This document shows, piece by piece, positions 7,593 to 14,892 of a stretch of 22,832 bases of DNA; the first letter of the stretch is position 1, and the number at the start of each line of letters is the position of its first letter. The stretch is from JAUVKA01 sp964465145 (GTDB lineage Bacteria > Bacteroidota > Bacteroidia > Bacteroidales > UBA12481), in contig CAYXJR010000071.1 of the NCBI GenBank assembly GCA_964465145.1, positions 1 through 22,832 of the forward strand, in the 5' to 3' direction. The notes below the pieces were generated by a model, which worked only from the letters and a program-made list of their open reading frames with translations, ran no database searches and was not told the origin of the DNA. The position numbers and the translations under genes are program-made.

Positions 7593-8840
7593 CTAGAGGC
7601 CGTACTTTTCAATTATCTCTTCCTTGGTTTTTCCGAGGATGTCATATTTTTCCCCAACCCTGATAAAGGAGTTGAGGGCTTTGTCAAGGTGATGGATTTC
7701 GTGTCCGGCAGAGATTTGTGTCCGTATACGGGCCTGGCCGTTAGGTACAACAGGAAAGAAGAAACCTATAGCGTAAATACCTAATTCAAACAGGTCAGAG
7801 GAGACATCCTGTGCGAGTTTGGCATTGAAAAGCATTACCGGAACAATCGGAGTGTTGCCTTCTTTAAGTATAAATCCAGCTTCTGTGAGGCCTTTACGCC
7901 AGTAGGCTGAATTAAGTTCTAGTTTATCCCTCCTTTCGGTGCTTTCAGATAGTATATCCAATACCCTTAGAGCACCTGCTACTATTACCGGTGCCATAGT
8001 GTTTGAGAAGAGATATGGACGTGCCTTTTGACGGCACATTTCCACTATTTCTTTCCGTCCGGAAACACATCCTCCGGATGCTCCTCCCAGGGCTTTCCCA
8101 AAGGTGGTGGTGATGATATCGATCTTACCCATCTGGCCGAAATGCTCGTGCGTACCCCTTCCTGTTTTCCCGATGAAGCCGGAGGAATGTGACTCATCAA
8201 TCAGGAGCATAGCATCATACTTGTCGCATAATGCAACCAGTTCATCCACTTTGGCCATATCCCCATCCATGGAATAAACCCCATCGTTTACCACCAATCT
8301 TATCCTCTTATCGGCATGTAACTGCAGCTTTTTTTCCAGGTGGTCCATATTGGAGTGCTTGAAGGTATCATGCATGGCCGGAGCCAGACGAATTCCATCC
8401 ACCAGGGAGGCATGGACCAGGCGGTCGGAGATGATCACATCCTCCGCGGTGAGAATAGCTTCAAAAACCCCGGCATTGGCATCCATGCAGGAGGGGAAGA
8501 GAATAGTGTCTTCCGTGCCAAGAAATCCGGTCATCTTACTTTCCAGCTCACGATGGATATCCTGGGTCCCGCATATAAATCGTACTGACGACATCCCGTA
8601 ACCGCGGCTGTCCAGACCTGCGTGTGCAGCTTTTATAACTTCCGGATGGGACGACAGGCCAAGGTAATTATTGGCGCAGATGTTAATAGCCTTTTTAATC
8701 TTATTACCAGAGGGGTATTCCACCTCAATATCAGCCTGTTGAGTTGAATGAATAAATCGTTCTTTTTTAAACAAACCGGCTTGCTCAATAGCGGCCAGTT
8801 GTTCTTTGTAAATGTTTCGGATTTTATCGCTGTAGCTCAT
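7593..8840 (-). CDS. Alpha-oxoamine synthase, Kbl-like paralogue (PLP-dependent)
   Basis: 415-residue fold-type I PLP enzyme of the family that joins an amino acid to an acyl thioester with loss of CO2 (Kbl, BioF, serine palmitoyltransferase, HemA, CqsA, cysteate acyltransferase). The active site looks intact: ring-stacking His143 (SDRLVHASLVDG), Ser190 (VYSMDG), Asp215 and His218 (LIDESHSSG), Schiff-base Lys249 (TTTFGKALGG) and the Arg in ARIRTQ. It is close to the true Kbl encoded at 11127-12317. It departs at the substrate-facing segments: FPSCMDANAG replaces YAAAFDANGG, and RLAPAMHDTFKHSNM replaces RLCKAKRYRYLNADM, the latter closer to BioF/serine palmitoyltransferase. Its start lies 12 bp after the stop of an acyl carrier protein gene, so the acyl donor is probably ACP-bound. 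Substrates cannot be read from sequence. Confidence 0.88.
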   Translation of the reverse strand: MSYSDKIRNIYKEQLAAIEQAGLFKKERFIHSTQQADIEVEYPSGNKIKKAINICANNYLGLSSHPEVIKAAHAGLDSRGYGMSSVRFICGTQDIHRELESKMTGFLGTEDTILFPSCMDANAGVFEAILTAEDVIISDRLVHASLVDGIRLAPAMHDTFKHSNMDHLEKKLQLHADKRIRLVVNDGVYSMDGDMAKVDELVALCDKYDAMLLIDESHSSGFIGKTGRGTHEHFGQMGKIDIITTTFGKALGGASGGCVSGRKEIVEMCRQKARPYLFSNTMAPVIVAGALRVLDILSESTERRDKLELNSAYWRKGLTEAGFILKEGNTPIVPVMLFNAKLAQDVSSDLFELGIYAIGFFFPVVPNGQARIRTQISAGHEIHHLDKALNSFIRVGEKYDILGKTKEEIIEKYGL

Positions 8841-8852
8841 TTTAATTTGGTT

Positions 8853-9101
8853 TTATTGATATTTCTGAACAAGTTCGACTATCCTGTTTACATCATCGAA
8901 GGCTTCAGGTGTGGCCTTATCATCGGGTATGGAGATCTGGTATTTCATTTCGAGGAATCTTTTTAAAGAGACCATAGAAAAAGAATCCACCAGTCCTCCT
9001 GAGATCAGGGGAGTGTCGAATCCTACATCCTCATTATCCTCTGCATATTCTTCGATAACATATTCCAGGATGACCTTTTTCATTTCTTTTGCTGTTGCCA
9101 T
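8853..9101 (-). CDS. Stand-alone acyl carrier protein
   Basis: 82 residues, acidic, four-helix ACP pattern. The phosphopantetheine attachment site is Ser40 in GGLVDSFSMVSL; the usual DSL is DSF here, which marks it as a specialised ACP rather than the housekeeping AcpP. The C-terminal helix ends in FDDVNRIVELVQKYQ. It needs a holo-ACP synthase from elsewhere in the genome. It lies between the AcsA-like gene (84 bp upstream) and the oxoamine synthase gene (12 bp downstream), all on the minus strand. This suggests that it carries the acyl group between them. No ketosynthase, malonyltransferase or other fatty-acid gene is nearby, which argues against a general role in fatty-acid synthesis. Confidence 0.9.
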   Translation of the reverse strand: MATAKEMKKVILEYVIEEYAEDNEDVGFDTPLISGGLVDSFSMVSLKRFLEMKYQISIPDDKATPEAFDDVNRIVELVQKYQ

Positions 9102-9133
9102 AATTATTTTATTTTAAGGTTGTTGTTTTCGCA

Positions 9134-9179
9134 CCCACCCCTGGCCCCTCCCTAATACTTGGCAGTGGTTTGGGATGGG
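9134..9179. repeat. Imperfect C-rich/G-rich inverted repeat between the synthetase and ACP genes
   Basis: CCCACCCC (9134-9141) faces GGGATGGG (9172-9179) with one mismatch, around a loop containing TGGCCCCTCCC. It fills most of the 84-bp gap inside the presumed operon. It could reduce read-through from the AcsA-like gene into the ACP gene, or be a remnant of an interspersed repeat. Confidence 0.35.
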
Positions 9180-9185
9180 TAATTA

Positions 9186-10889
9186 TTAATCATCTTCTAA
9201 GGTTGAAACATCTCCAATCTCCTCGCCCCATTCCTGCGCATGAAGCAATCGCCGCATGATCTTACCGCTTCGGGTTTTGGGCAGTTTGTCGAGATATTCG
9301 ATCTCCTGAGGCATGGCCAGGGGAGAAAGTCTCTTACGAATAAAGTTCATGATATTTAGTTCCAACTCATCACTGGCCTCATAGCCGGGATTGAGAGTAA
9401 TGAAAGCTTTTACGACTTCCATGTTTACCTCATCCGGTTTAGCTACTACAGCAGATTCAGCTACTGCTTCATGTTCCAGCAAGGCTGATTCAACTTCAAA
9501 GGGGCTCACCAGATGGCCGCCGGTATTGATCACATCATCATCCCTGCCAATAAACCAGAAGTAACCATCCTTATCAATGGTGGAACGGTCGCCTGAGAGG
9601 TACCAACCATTCTTAAACTTTTTTTGATAGGTTTCCTCGTTGTTCCAATAAGTCCTCATCATGGCTGGCCATCCGGGCCGGAAAGCAATTAATCCTGGTT
9701 TATTGGGTGCCCTGATAGGTTCGAATGTTTCCGGATCTAAAATTACAGCTGTAATGCCAGGAAAAGCCTTGCCCATCGATCCGGGTTTGATCTTCATCCC
9801 TGGAAAATTGGTTAGCATTATCGAACCGGTTTCGGTTTGCCAGTAGGTATCTAAAAATGGTTTTCCGAAAACTTTTTCAGACCAGATAACAGCTTCAGCA
9901 TTAAGTGGTTCACCAACACTGGCCAGGTGCCTGAGAGATGAAAGGTCATATTTTTTTATCACCTCATCTCCTGCCTTCATCAGCGAACGAATTGCCGTAG
10001 GTGCCGAATACCACATGCTTACTTTATTCTTTTCCATGAAACGGTACCAGGCATCGGCAGAAAACCCGCTGTCGAGTACACACTGTGTTATCCCAAGGCT
10101 CCAGGGACCGAAAATCCCGTAGGAGGTGCCTGTAACCCAGCCGGGGTCGGCGGTACACCAGTAAATATCATCATCCCGCAGATCCAGCACCCATTTTGAT
10201 GTCAGGTATTGAGATATAAGTGAGTAGTGAACGTGTTTCACTCCTTTAGGCTGACCAGTTGTTCCCGATGTGTAATGCAAGAGGGAATGGGATTCAGCTT
10301 TGGTGGGATAAATATCCAGTTTTTCAACAGGTTCGGCTTCTTCAAGAGAAAAAACTATTTCTTTTTCCCTCAGTGGCTTTCTCCCGTCGTAATCAATCAC
10401 TATAATATGTTCCAGATTTGGCAGTCTGTCGATAATTTTCTGCACTTTCCCGGCATGCTTTTTCTGAGTTATGATTGCTTTTGTACCGGCATTTTCCAAA
10501 CGGACGAATAGGGATTCATCCCCAAAAGCGGAAAATAAAGGTTGAGCAACGGCTCCAATCTTCAGGATGCCCAGAACCCCGAAATACAATTCCGGTACTT
10601 TATCCATGAAGAGGCAAACCCGGTCGCCATTGACTACCCCAAGGCCCCTTAAAAACTCGCCGATGGTATTGCTGTGGAGTCGAACATCATTGAAAGTGTA
10701 TCGCTTTTCTACTCCTCCAAGTCCCCCCCAGATAAGGGCTGTCTTATCAGCTTTTCCCATTTCACAAACCCGGTCGGAGCAGTACCAGCCTATATTGATG
10801 TTATCTCCCGCATTATAACCAAGTTCCTTTTCAGCAATCGACCAGCTGAAGTTTTTAACTCTTTCTTCGAACGACAGGATATTCGCCAT
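9186..10889 (-). CDS. acsA: AMP-forming acetyl/acyl-CoA synthetase, AcsA-like
   Basis: Of 567 residues, an ANL-superfamily adenylating enzyme that activates a carboxylate as acyl-AMP and transfers it to a pantetheine thiol. Core motifs: HYTSGTTGQPKGV (205-217), DIYWCTADPGWVTGTSYGIF (241-260), WYSAPTAI (293-300), LDTYWQTETG (346-355), GRDDDVINTGGHLVSPFEVESAL (448-470), and LPKTRSGKIMRR with catalytic Lys543. These match Bacillus-type AcsA along the whole length. Trp350 sits where acetyl-CoA synthetases have the Trp that limits the pocket to short acids, so acetate or propionate is the likely substrate class. Lys543 is the usual site of regulatory acetylation. Being first in line before an ACP and an oxoamine synthase, it may load the ACP, or simply supply the CoA thioester. 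Confidence 0.92.
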   Translation of the reverse strand: MANILSFEERVKNFSWSIAEKELGYNAGDNINIGWYCSDRVCEMGKADKTALIWGGLGGVEKRYTFNDVRLHSNTIGEFLRGLGVVNGDRVCLFMDKVPELYFGVLGILKIGAVAQPLFSAFGDESLFVRLENAGTKAIITQKKHAGKVQKIIDRLPNLEHIIVIDYDGRKPLREKEIVFSLEEAEPVEKLDIYPTKAESHSLLHYTSGTTGQPKGVKHVHYSLISQYLTSKWVLDLRDDDIYWCTADPGWVTGTSYGIFGPWSLGITQCVLDSGFSADAWYRFMEKNKVSMWYSAPTAIRSLMKAGDEVIKKYDLSSLRHLASVGEPLNAEAVIWSEKVFGKPFLDTYWQTETGSIMLTNFPGMKIKPGSMGKAFPGITAVILDPETFEPIRAPNKPGLIAFRPGWPAMMRTYWNNEETYQKKFKNGWYLSGDRSTIDKDGYFWFIGRDDDVINTGGHLVSPFEVESALLEHEAVAESAVVAKPDEVNMEVVKAFITLNPGYEASDELELNIMNFIRKRLSPLAMPQEIEYLDKLPKTRSGKIMRRLLHAQEWGEEIGDVSTLEDD

Positions 10890-10930
10890 TGGTAAAAAAA
10901 TATTGATTTGCTTGTCAATAAAGATATCAG

Positions 10931-10942
10931 TTTTCGCGAAAA
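10931..10942. promoter_or_regulatory. Perfect 12-bp palindrome TTTTCGCGAAAA upstream of the AcsA-like gene
   Basis: It lies about 42 bp upstream of ATG 10889. It shares the TTTTCGC/GCGAAAA half-site with the elements at 2114-2216. A possible -7 box (TATCTTTA on the minus strand, 7 of 8 to consensus) lies between it and the gene, so it would sit in the promoter. Confidence 0.35.
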
Positions 10943-10981
10943 AAAAAGAAAATAAAAGTCAGGGAAAATGAGGACAAAAAA

Positions 10982-11079
10982 GGGAACAGTTAAAAGGGAA
11001 CAGTTAACGGGGAACAGTTAACGGGGAACAGGGAGCAGGGAACAGGGAACAGGGAACAGGGAACAGGGAACAGGGAATG
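10982..11079. repeat. GGGAACA minisatellite
   Basis: First come three longer units made of GGGAACAGTTAA plus two bases (AA, CG, CG), from 10982 to about 11023. Then come seven 7-bp GGGAACA units (11024-11072, one reading GGGAGCA) and a partial unit GGGAATG. It lies between kbl and the AcsA-like gene. It shows no coding character and no unique spacers, so it is a simple tandem array likely to vary in copy number. Confidence 0.95.
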
Positions 11080-11089
11080 GGGATCCGTG

Positions 11090-11118
11090 CCAAGGGTTGG
11101 CTGGGGCCCAACCCTTGG
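11090..11118. terminator. Perfect 11-bp stem-loop just behind kbl
   Basis: CCAAGGGTTGG (11090-11100) and CCAACCCTTGG (11108-11118) are exact reverse complements around a 7-base loop. The hairpin starts 8 bases after the kbl stop codon on the minus strand. No T-run follows, so it may stop transcription weakly or protect the mRNA 3' end. Confidence 0.5.
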
Positions 11119-11126
11119 CTGGAAAA

Positions 11127-12317
11127 TTACTTAATTACTTGAAGCTCCCGGCCAACTTTGGCAAAGGCAGATATGGCCTTATCGAGATGATCCCTGGTGT
11201 GGGCTGCACTGAGCTGGACGCGGATCCTGGCTTCTCCCTGGGGGACCACGGGGAAATAAAATCCGATTACATATATTCCTTCATCGAGAAGACGGGCAGC
11301 AAAATCCTGGGATAATTTTGCTTCACCAAGCATTACGGCACAAATAGCTGATTTTGTTGGTTTAATATTGAACCCAAGTTGGGCCATTTCTTCCTGGAAA
11401 TAGATGGCGTTATTATGTAGCTTATCCAGAAGTTCAGTTGAGCTGGTCATTAATTCGAAAGCTTTTATTCCAGAAGCAGCAACCATGGGAGGGATAGAAT
11501 TCGAAAAAAGATAAGGGCGTGATTTTTGACGAAGCATCTCAATAATTTCTTTTTTTCCGGTAGTAAATCCGCCAATAGCTCCTCCGAAAGCTTTGCCCAG
11601 GGTTCCGGTGATGATCTCCACCTTGCCAAGGAGGTTATAATGTTCGGTAGTTCCGCGGCCGGTCTTACCAATAACCCCTGCAGAATGTGATTCATCAACC
11701 ATCACCATGGCATCATATTTTTCAGCCAGGGCGTAGATTTTATCCAGCGGGGTAATATTTCCATCCATTGAAAACACCCCGTCGGTGACTATCAGGCGAA
11801 AACGTTGAGGTTGCGCCTGAATAAGCTGATCTTCAAGATCTTCCATGTCGGCATTCAGGTAACGGTATCGTTTGGCCTTGCAAAGCCTCACACCGTCGAT
11901 TATTGATGCGTGGTTGAGTGAATCGGAGATAATAGCATCATCGTTGGTTAGCAGGGGCTCAAAAACGCCGCCGTTGGCATCGAAAGCGGCAGCGTAAAGT
12001 ATAGTGTCTTCAGTGCCAAAAAAATCTGCTATCTTTTTTTCCAGTTTCTTGTGCAGATCAGTGGTTCCGCAAATAAATCGTACGGAGGACATACCATAAC
12101 CATGAGTGTCAAGGGCTTTTTTTGACTCCTCAATAAGCTCCGGGCTGTTGGATAATCCCAGGTAATTATTGGCACAGAAATTCAATACTTTCAGGCCAGT
12201 CCCGGTGGTGATTTCTGGCCCCTGGGGGGAGGTCAGAATTCTTTCCTTTTTATATAAACCAGCAGAATTGATTCCACTAAGCTGTTCCTTCAGGAATAAT
12301 TGAAATTTATTGTACAT
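11127..12317 (-). CDS. kbl: 2-amino-3-ketobutyrate CoA ligase (glycine C-acetyltransferase)
   Basis: Of 396 residues, nearly the E. coli Kbl length. PLP-dependent cleavage of 2-amino-3-ketobutyrate with CoA to glycine and acetyl-CoA, the second step of threonine breakdown by the dehydrogenase route. Active-site residues fall at E. coli-like positions: His136 in SDSLNHASIIDGVRLCKAKRYRY, Ser183 in VFSMDG, Asp208 and His211 in MVDESHSAG, Lys242 in TGTLGKAFGG, and the Arg in EARIRVQLSAAH. The gene is divergent from a threonine 3-dehydrogenase at 12507, so both halves of the pathway share one 189-bp promoter region. A minus-strand TAATTTTG at 12350-12357 is a plausible -7 box. Much closer to true Kbl in its substrate region than the paralogue at 7593-8840. 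Confidence 0.95.
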   Translation of the reverse strand: MYNKFQLFLKEQLSGINSAGLYKKERILTSPQGPEITTGTGLKVLNFCANNYLGLSNSPELIEESKKALDTHGYGMSSVRFICGTTDLHKKLEKKIADFFGTEDTILYAAAFDANGGVFEPLLTNDDAIISDSLNHASIIDGVRLCKAKRYRYLNADMEDLEDQLIQAQPQRFRLIVTDGVFSMDGNITPLDKIYALAEKYDAMVMVDESHSAGVIGKTGRGTTEHYNLLGKVEIITGTLGKAFGGAIGGFTTGKKEIIEMLRQKSRPYLFSNSIPPMVAASGIKAFELMTSSTELLDKLHNNAIYFQEEMAQLGFNIKPTKSAICAVMLGEAKLSQDFAARLLDEGIYVIGFYFPVVPQGEARIRVQLSAAHTRDHLDKAISAFAKVGRELQVIK

Positions 12318-12349
12318 AGCTTCTATTTTAATTTATCTTATTCGGTATA

Positions 12350-12357
12350 CAAAATTA
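12350..12357 (-). promoter_or_regulatory. Possible -7 box for kbl
   Basis: TAATTTTG on the minus strand matches TAnnTTTG exactly and lies about 33 bp before ATG 12317. No good -33 TTG is present at the expected distance. Confidence 0.35.
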
Positions 12358-12435
12358 TTATTTTTAAGCTGAATCAGGTGTATAATGGGACTTTGAATTT
12401 TTAATGATTTTTATCAATAATATAGTGCTCTTTAA

Positions 12436-12465
12436 TTGGGAAGTTTGTCCTAAACTTTAATTTTG
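12436..12465 (+). promoter_or_regulatory. Bacteroidetes-type promoter for the threonine dehydrogenase gene
   Basis: TTG at 12436-12438, then exactly 19 bases, then TAATTTTG at 12458-12465. Both boxes and the spacing match the Bacteroidetes sigma-ABfr consensus. Transcription would begin near 12472, about 35 bases before ATG 12507. Confidence 0.65.
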
Positions 12466-12506
12466 TTCCTACTTTAATCAATCCAAAAACTATAACCCCA
12501 GGTATA

Positions 12507-13469
12507 ATGAAGAATGTTCTTATTACAGGGTCGGGTGGGCAGATTGGCTCAGAGCTGACGATGGAGCTTCGTAAGCGTTTAGGCGGAAATTGCGTGTTAG
12601 CCACTGATAAAAGATCAATCACTACTGGTCCACTGGCTGAATCTGGTCCTTTCGAAGTTGTTGATGTTACCGATGTTGAACAGATAGCTGCCATGGTTGA
12701 AAAATATAAGATCGATACCATCTACCACCTGGCTGCCGTCCTTTCGGCAGTGGGTGAAGAAAAGCCACAGCTGGCCTGGGATATTGGGGTTAATGGATTG
12801 TACAATGTATTACAGGTGGCCAGGGAGAAAAGCTGTGCCGTGTTTTTCCCGAGTTCAATTGGGGCCTTTGGTCCGAGCACCCCCATGGATAATACACCCC
12901 AGGATACTATTCAGCGTCCCGTTTCCATGTACGGGGTAACCAAGGTAACCGGTGAATTGTTGTGTGATTATTACCATATGCGGTATGGAGTTGACACACG
13001 GGGAGTCCGTTTTCCTGGTATAATATCCAATGTTACCATGCCTGGTGGAGGAACCACTGATTATGCAGTGGAAATTTACTATGCCGCAGTAAAAACCAAG
13101 CATTTTGTTTGTCCACTGGCAGCCGGTACATTCCTTGATATGATGTACATGCCTGATGCTATCAATGCTGCCATCAACCTTATGGAGGCTGACCCTAAAA
13201 AGCTCAGGCACCGTAATGCGTTCAATGTGACGGCCATGAGTTTTGATCCCGAAGTTATTTATGCTGAAATCAAAAAGCATATTCCTGATTTTGTTATGGA
13301 ATACAATCCTGATCCGGTAAAGATGTGCATCGCCCAGTCGTGGCCTAACAAGATGGATGACAGTTGTGCCCGGGAGGAATGGGGCTGGTGTCCGGAATAT
13401 GATCTTGAGAGGATGACTGTGGATATGATAAAGGTTATTGGGGAGAAGTTTAAGAAGGGGCTGATTTAG
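12507..13469 (+). CDS. tdh: L-threonine 3-dehydrogenase, short-chain (epimerase-like) type
   Basis: Of 320 residues, extended short-chain dehydrogenase fold. NAD-binding glycine motif LITGSGGQIGSEL at 5-17, a DVTD segment near the adenine pocket, YHLAAVLSAVGE, FFPSSIGAFGP, the catalytic Tyr142/Lys146 pair in MYGVTKVTGE, and VDTRGVRFPGIIS, all typical of SDR-type threonine dehydrogenases such as the Flavobacterium enzyme. This is not the zinc-dependent Tdh of E. coli. It oxidises threonine to 2-amino-3-ketobutyrate, which the divergently encoded Kbl converts to glycine and acetyl-CoA. The pairing is the strongest evidence for the substrate; without it, a generic NAD-dependent epimerase would be the safe call. 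A hairpin follows the stop codon. Confidence 0.93.
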   Translation: MKNVLITGSGGQIGSELTMELRKRLGGNCVLATDKRSITTGPLAESGPFEVVDVTDVEQIAAMVEKYKIDTIYHLAAVLSAVGEEKPQLAWDIGVNGLYNVLQVAREKSCAVFFPSSIGAFGPSTPMDNTPQDTIQRPVSMYGVTKVTGELLCDYYHMRYGVDTRGVRFPGIISNVTMPGGGTTDYAVEIYYAAVKTKHFVCPLAAGTFLDMMYMPDAINAAINLMEADPKKLRHRNAFNVTAMSFDPEVIYAEIKKHIPDFVMEYNPDPVKMCIAQSWPNKMDDSCAREEWGWCPEYDLERMTVDMIKVIGEKFKKGLI

Positions 13470-13472
13470 TAG

Positions 13473-13490
13473 GGACGCATATTTGCGTCC
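13473..13490 (+). terminator. Hairpin behind the threonine dehydrogenase gene
   Basis: GGACGCA (13473-13479) and TGCGTCC (13484-13490) form a perfect 7-bp stem with loop TATT, four bases after the TAG stop. There is no following T-run. The sequence resembles a short palindrome scattered through many Bacteroidetes genomes. Confidence 0.5.
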
Positions 13491-13521
13491 ACAATTCGCA
13501 ATTCCAAAGCATTATTTCTTT

Positions 13522-13550
13522 CCACCCTTTTTCCTTGATGAAAAAGGTGG
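13522..13550. repeat. Inverted repeat with bulged stem, intergenic
   Basis: CCACC+TTTTTC (13522-13526 and 13528-13533) pairs with GAAAAA+GGTGG (13540-13550), with one bulged C at 13527 and a 6-base loop. It lies in the convergent gap between the dehydrogenase and a beta-propeller gene and could terminate both. Confidence 0.5.
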
Positions 13551-13562
13551 CCAAAAAATCAA

Positions 13563-13615
13563 AAACAGAACAAAGCTTCAACCCGCAAGGCCCACGCCGG
13601 CCCGCTGTTCTGTTT
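13563..13615. repeat. Long-armed inverted repeat around a GC-rich core
   Basis: AAACAGAACA (13563-13572) and TGTTCTGTTT (13606-13615) are exact reverse complements enclosing 33 bases that are rich in GGCC and GCCGGC. It sits 16 bases from the stop of the beta-propeller gene. It looks like an interspersed palindromic unit and does not appear to be coding. Confidence 0.5.
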
Positions 13616-13631
13616 GGGCCAGCCCGCATAT

Positions 13632-14819
13632 TTAAAAATCCTTCAACTTATACATAACAACCACCGGATTATCATCCTCCTTGATCTGCTCCAATTCCTT
13701 AAACCCCTTACATTTGAAAAGAGCCTGTTTTTGCTCATCTGTTATGCTCTCCAGGGTTTCCATAACATCCAGGGCTGTAAGCAGATGATAGATGTAATCA
13801 CCTGTGGAGGATAGGTATGGATAGATAGGCCAGCCATGGAAGTATCCAAGTTTTGGAGGCTCTTCCATTACAACGGTTCGATGATTTCCACTTTTCAGAT
13901 TTACTAGCCTAAAGGCAACTTTCTGGTGTTTTTCCGATCCGCATCTTAGCAGTAGAGTGTTGCTGGTTTCTGCCAAACCCCATGGTTTGATCATCTTTCC
14001 TTCATTGAATAAGTAAACTTTTTGGTCGTTTTCAACTCTTTCATCCTGAAGGAAGCTGGTGTCAGGATTAAGATCTCCGAAGTCAATAATGTATTTCGTA
14101 TTTAATTCCAGGCCAGGCCCAACTTCATATATATTCAAATCATAGGATAATACAAACAGGTTTCCCTGGCTATCAGGGGATTTTGTAAAATCAAACCAGG
14201 TATCCACAAGCAGATAGTATGGAAATTCAAAATGCCGATCAATAATCTCACCCTGCCTGTTTGTAATGATCAGCTGGAATTTACCCACGGAATCTTCCCT
14301 TCCCTGGCGAATTCGTTGTGGAGCAAAAGCATAATAGTCCTGGCCCAAAGCAGCTATTCCCATCGGCCGGAGCGGAATAGGCTGTTTTTCGATAAATTTC
14401 CCATCGATATTATAAAAAACCATAGACCTGTCCCCGTTAATCACAATTTCATCTGTGCCCGGGACGAGATCATAATCAAAAATCCATGCATACTCTTCCG
14501 GACCTTTCCCTTGAGATCTGATTGAGTTGATAAAACTACCCTCCTCATCAAAGATCAGCATCATATCGAAATTCGCGAATATCCAGTAATCACCCCTCAG
14601 TTTGGATCTGGCATCATCGGGAATATATTCTCCTATTGGAGTTTCCAGAGGGATGAACTGCATGGTTTCAATCCAGTCCTCGCCACTTTTGACAGGATTT
14701 ACAAAATCGTCAGGGTTGATTTGAGTGATTTTGTCCGGCTTGCCGGCTTGATCTTTTTGCTGACATGCAGAAAAAAAGAAGAGGACAGTGAGGAGTAATG
14801 TTGTCAATTTGTATGTCAT
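13632..14819 (-). CDS. 6-bladed beta-propeller lipoprotein (first paralogue)
   Basis: Starts at ATG 14819 (395 residues) with a lipoprotein signal: TTLLLTVLFFFSAC, lipidated Cys19. The frame is open up to 14972, but the extra 51 codons run through a palindromic repeat and the end of the neighbouring gene, so they are rejected. The rest shows repeated beta-strand units of a six-bladed propeller (NHL/BF3641-like): IPLETPIGEYIPDD, GSFINSIRSQGKGPEEYAWIFDYDLVPGTDEIVI, VFYNIDGKFIEKQ. It ends in NPVVVMYKLKDF. Such surface lipoproteins are abundant in Bacteroidetes; their ligands are mostly unknown. It is a paralogue of the next gene upstream, 73 bp away on the same strand, and they probably form an operon. 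No enzyme motif is visible. Confidence 0.88.
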   Translation of the reverse strand: MTYKLTTLLLTVLFFFSACQQKDQAGKPDKITQINPDDFVNPVKSGEDWIETMQFIPLETPIGEYIPDDARSKLRGDYWIFANFDMMLIFDEEGSFINSIRSQGKGPEEYAWIFDYDLVPGTDEIVINGDRSMVFYNIDGKFIEKQPIPLRPMGIAALGQDYYAFAPQRIRQGREDSVGKFQLIITNRQGEIIDRHFEFPYYLLVDTWFDFTKSPDSQGNLFVLSYDLNIYEVGPGLELNTKYIIDFGDLNPDTSFLQDERVENDQKVYLFNEGKMIKPWGLAETSNTLLLRCGSEKHQKVAFRLVNLKSGNHRTVVMEEPPKLGYFHGWPIYPYLSSTGDYIYHLLTALDVMETLESITDEQKQALFKCKGFKELEQIKEDDNPVVVMYKLKDF

Positions 14820-14848
14820 TGTATATTTTTTTGTGTTTCGCCAACAGG

Positions 14849-14866
14849 TTCCTGCCTTCGCAGGAA
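14849..14866. repeat. Small interspersed palindrome (TTCCTGC-cttc-GCAGGAA)
   Basis: A perfect 7-bp stem with a 4-base loop between the two beta-propeller genes. When read on the minus strand it yields the VIPAKAG peptide often seen in spurious ORFs of bacterial genomes, a sign of a widespread intergenic repeat. A second short stem-like stretch (CCGC...GCGG, 14870-14891) follows. Confidence 0.7.
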
Positions 14867-14892
14867 TGACCGCTATCGCAAGTTTTTGCGGT

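Noticed and set aside
7537..7593. Longer pyrH starting at 7593
   Set aside because: The extra codons translate a hairpin repeat, while ATG 7536 gives the normal UMP kinase N terminus and length.
8853..9101. Housekeeping AcpP of fatty-acid synthesis
   Set aside because: The attachment motif is DSF rather than DSL, and no fabD, fabG or fabF neighbour is present.
10982..11079. Possible CRISPR array
   Set aside because: Units are 7 to 14 bp and directly adjoining, with no unique spacers and no cas genes, so it is a minisatellite.
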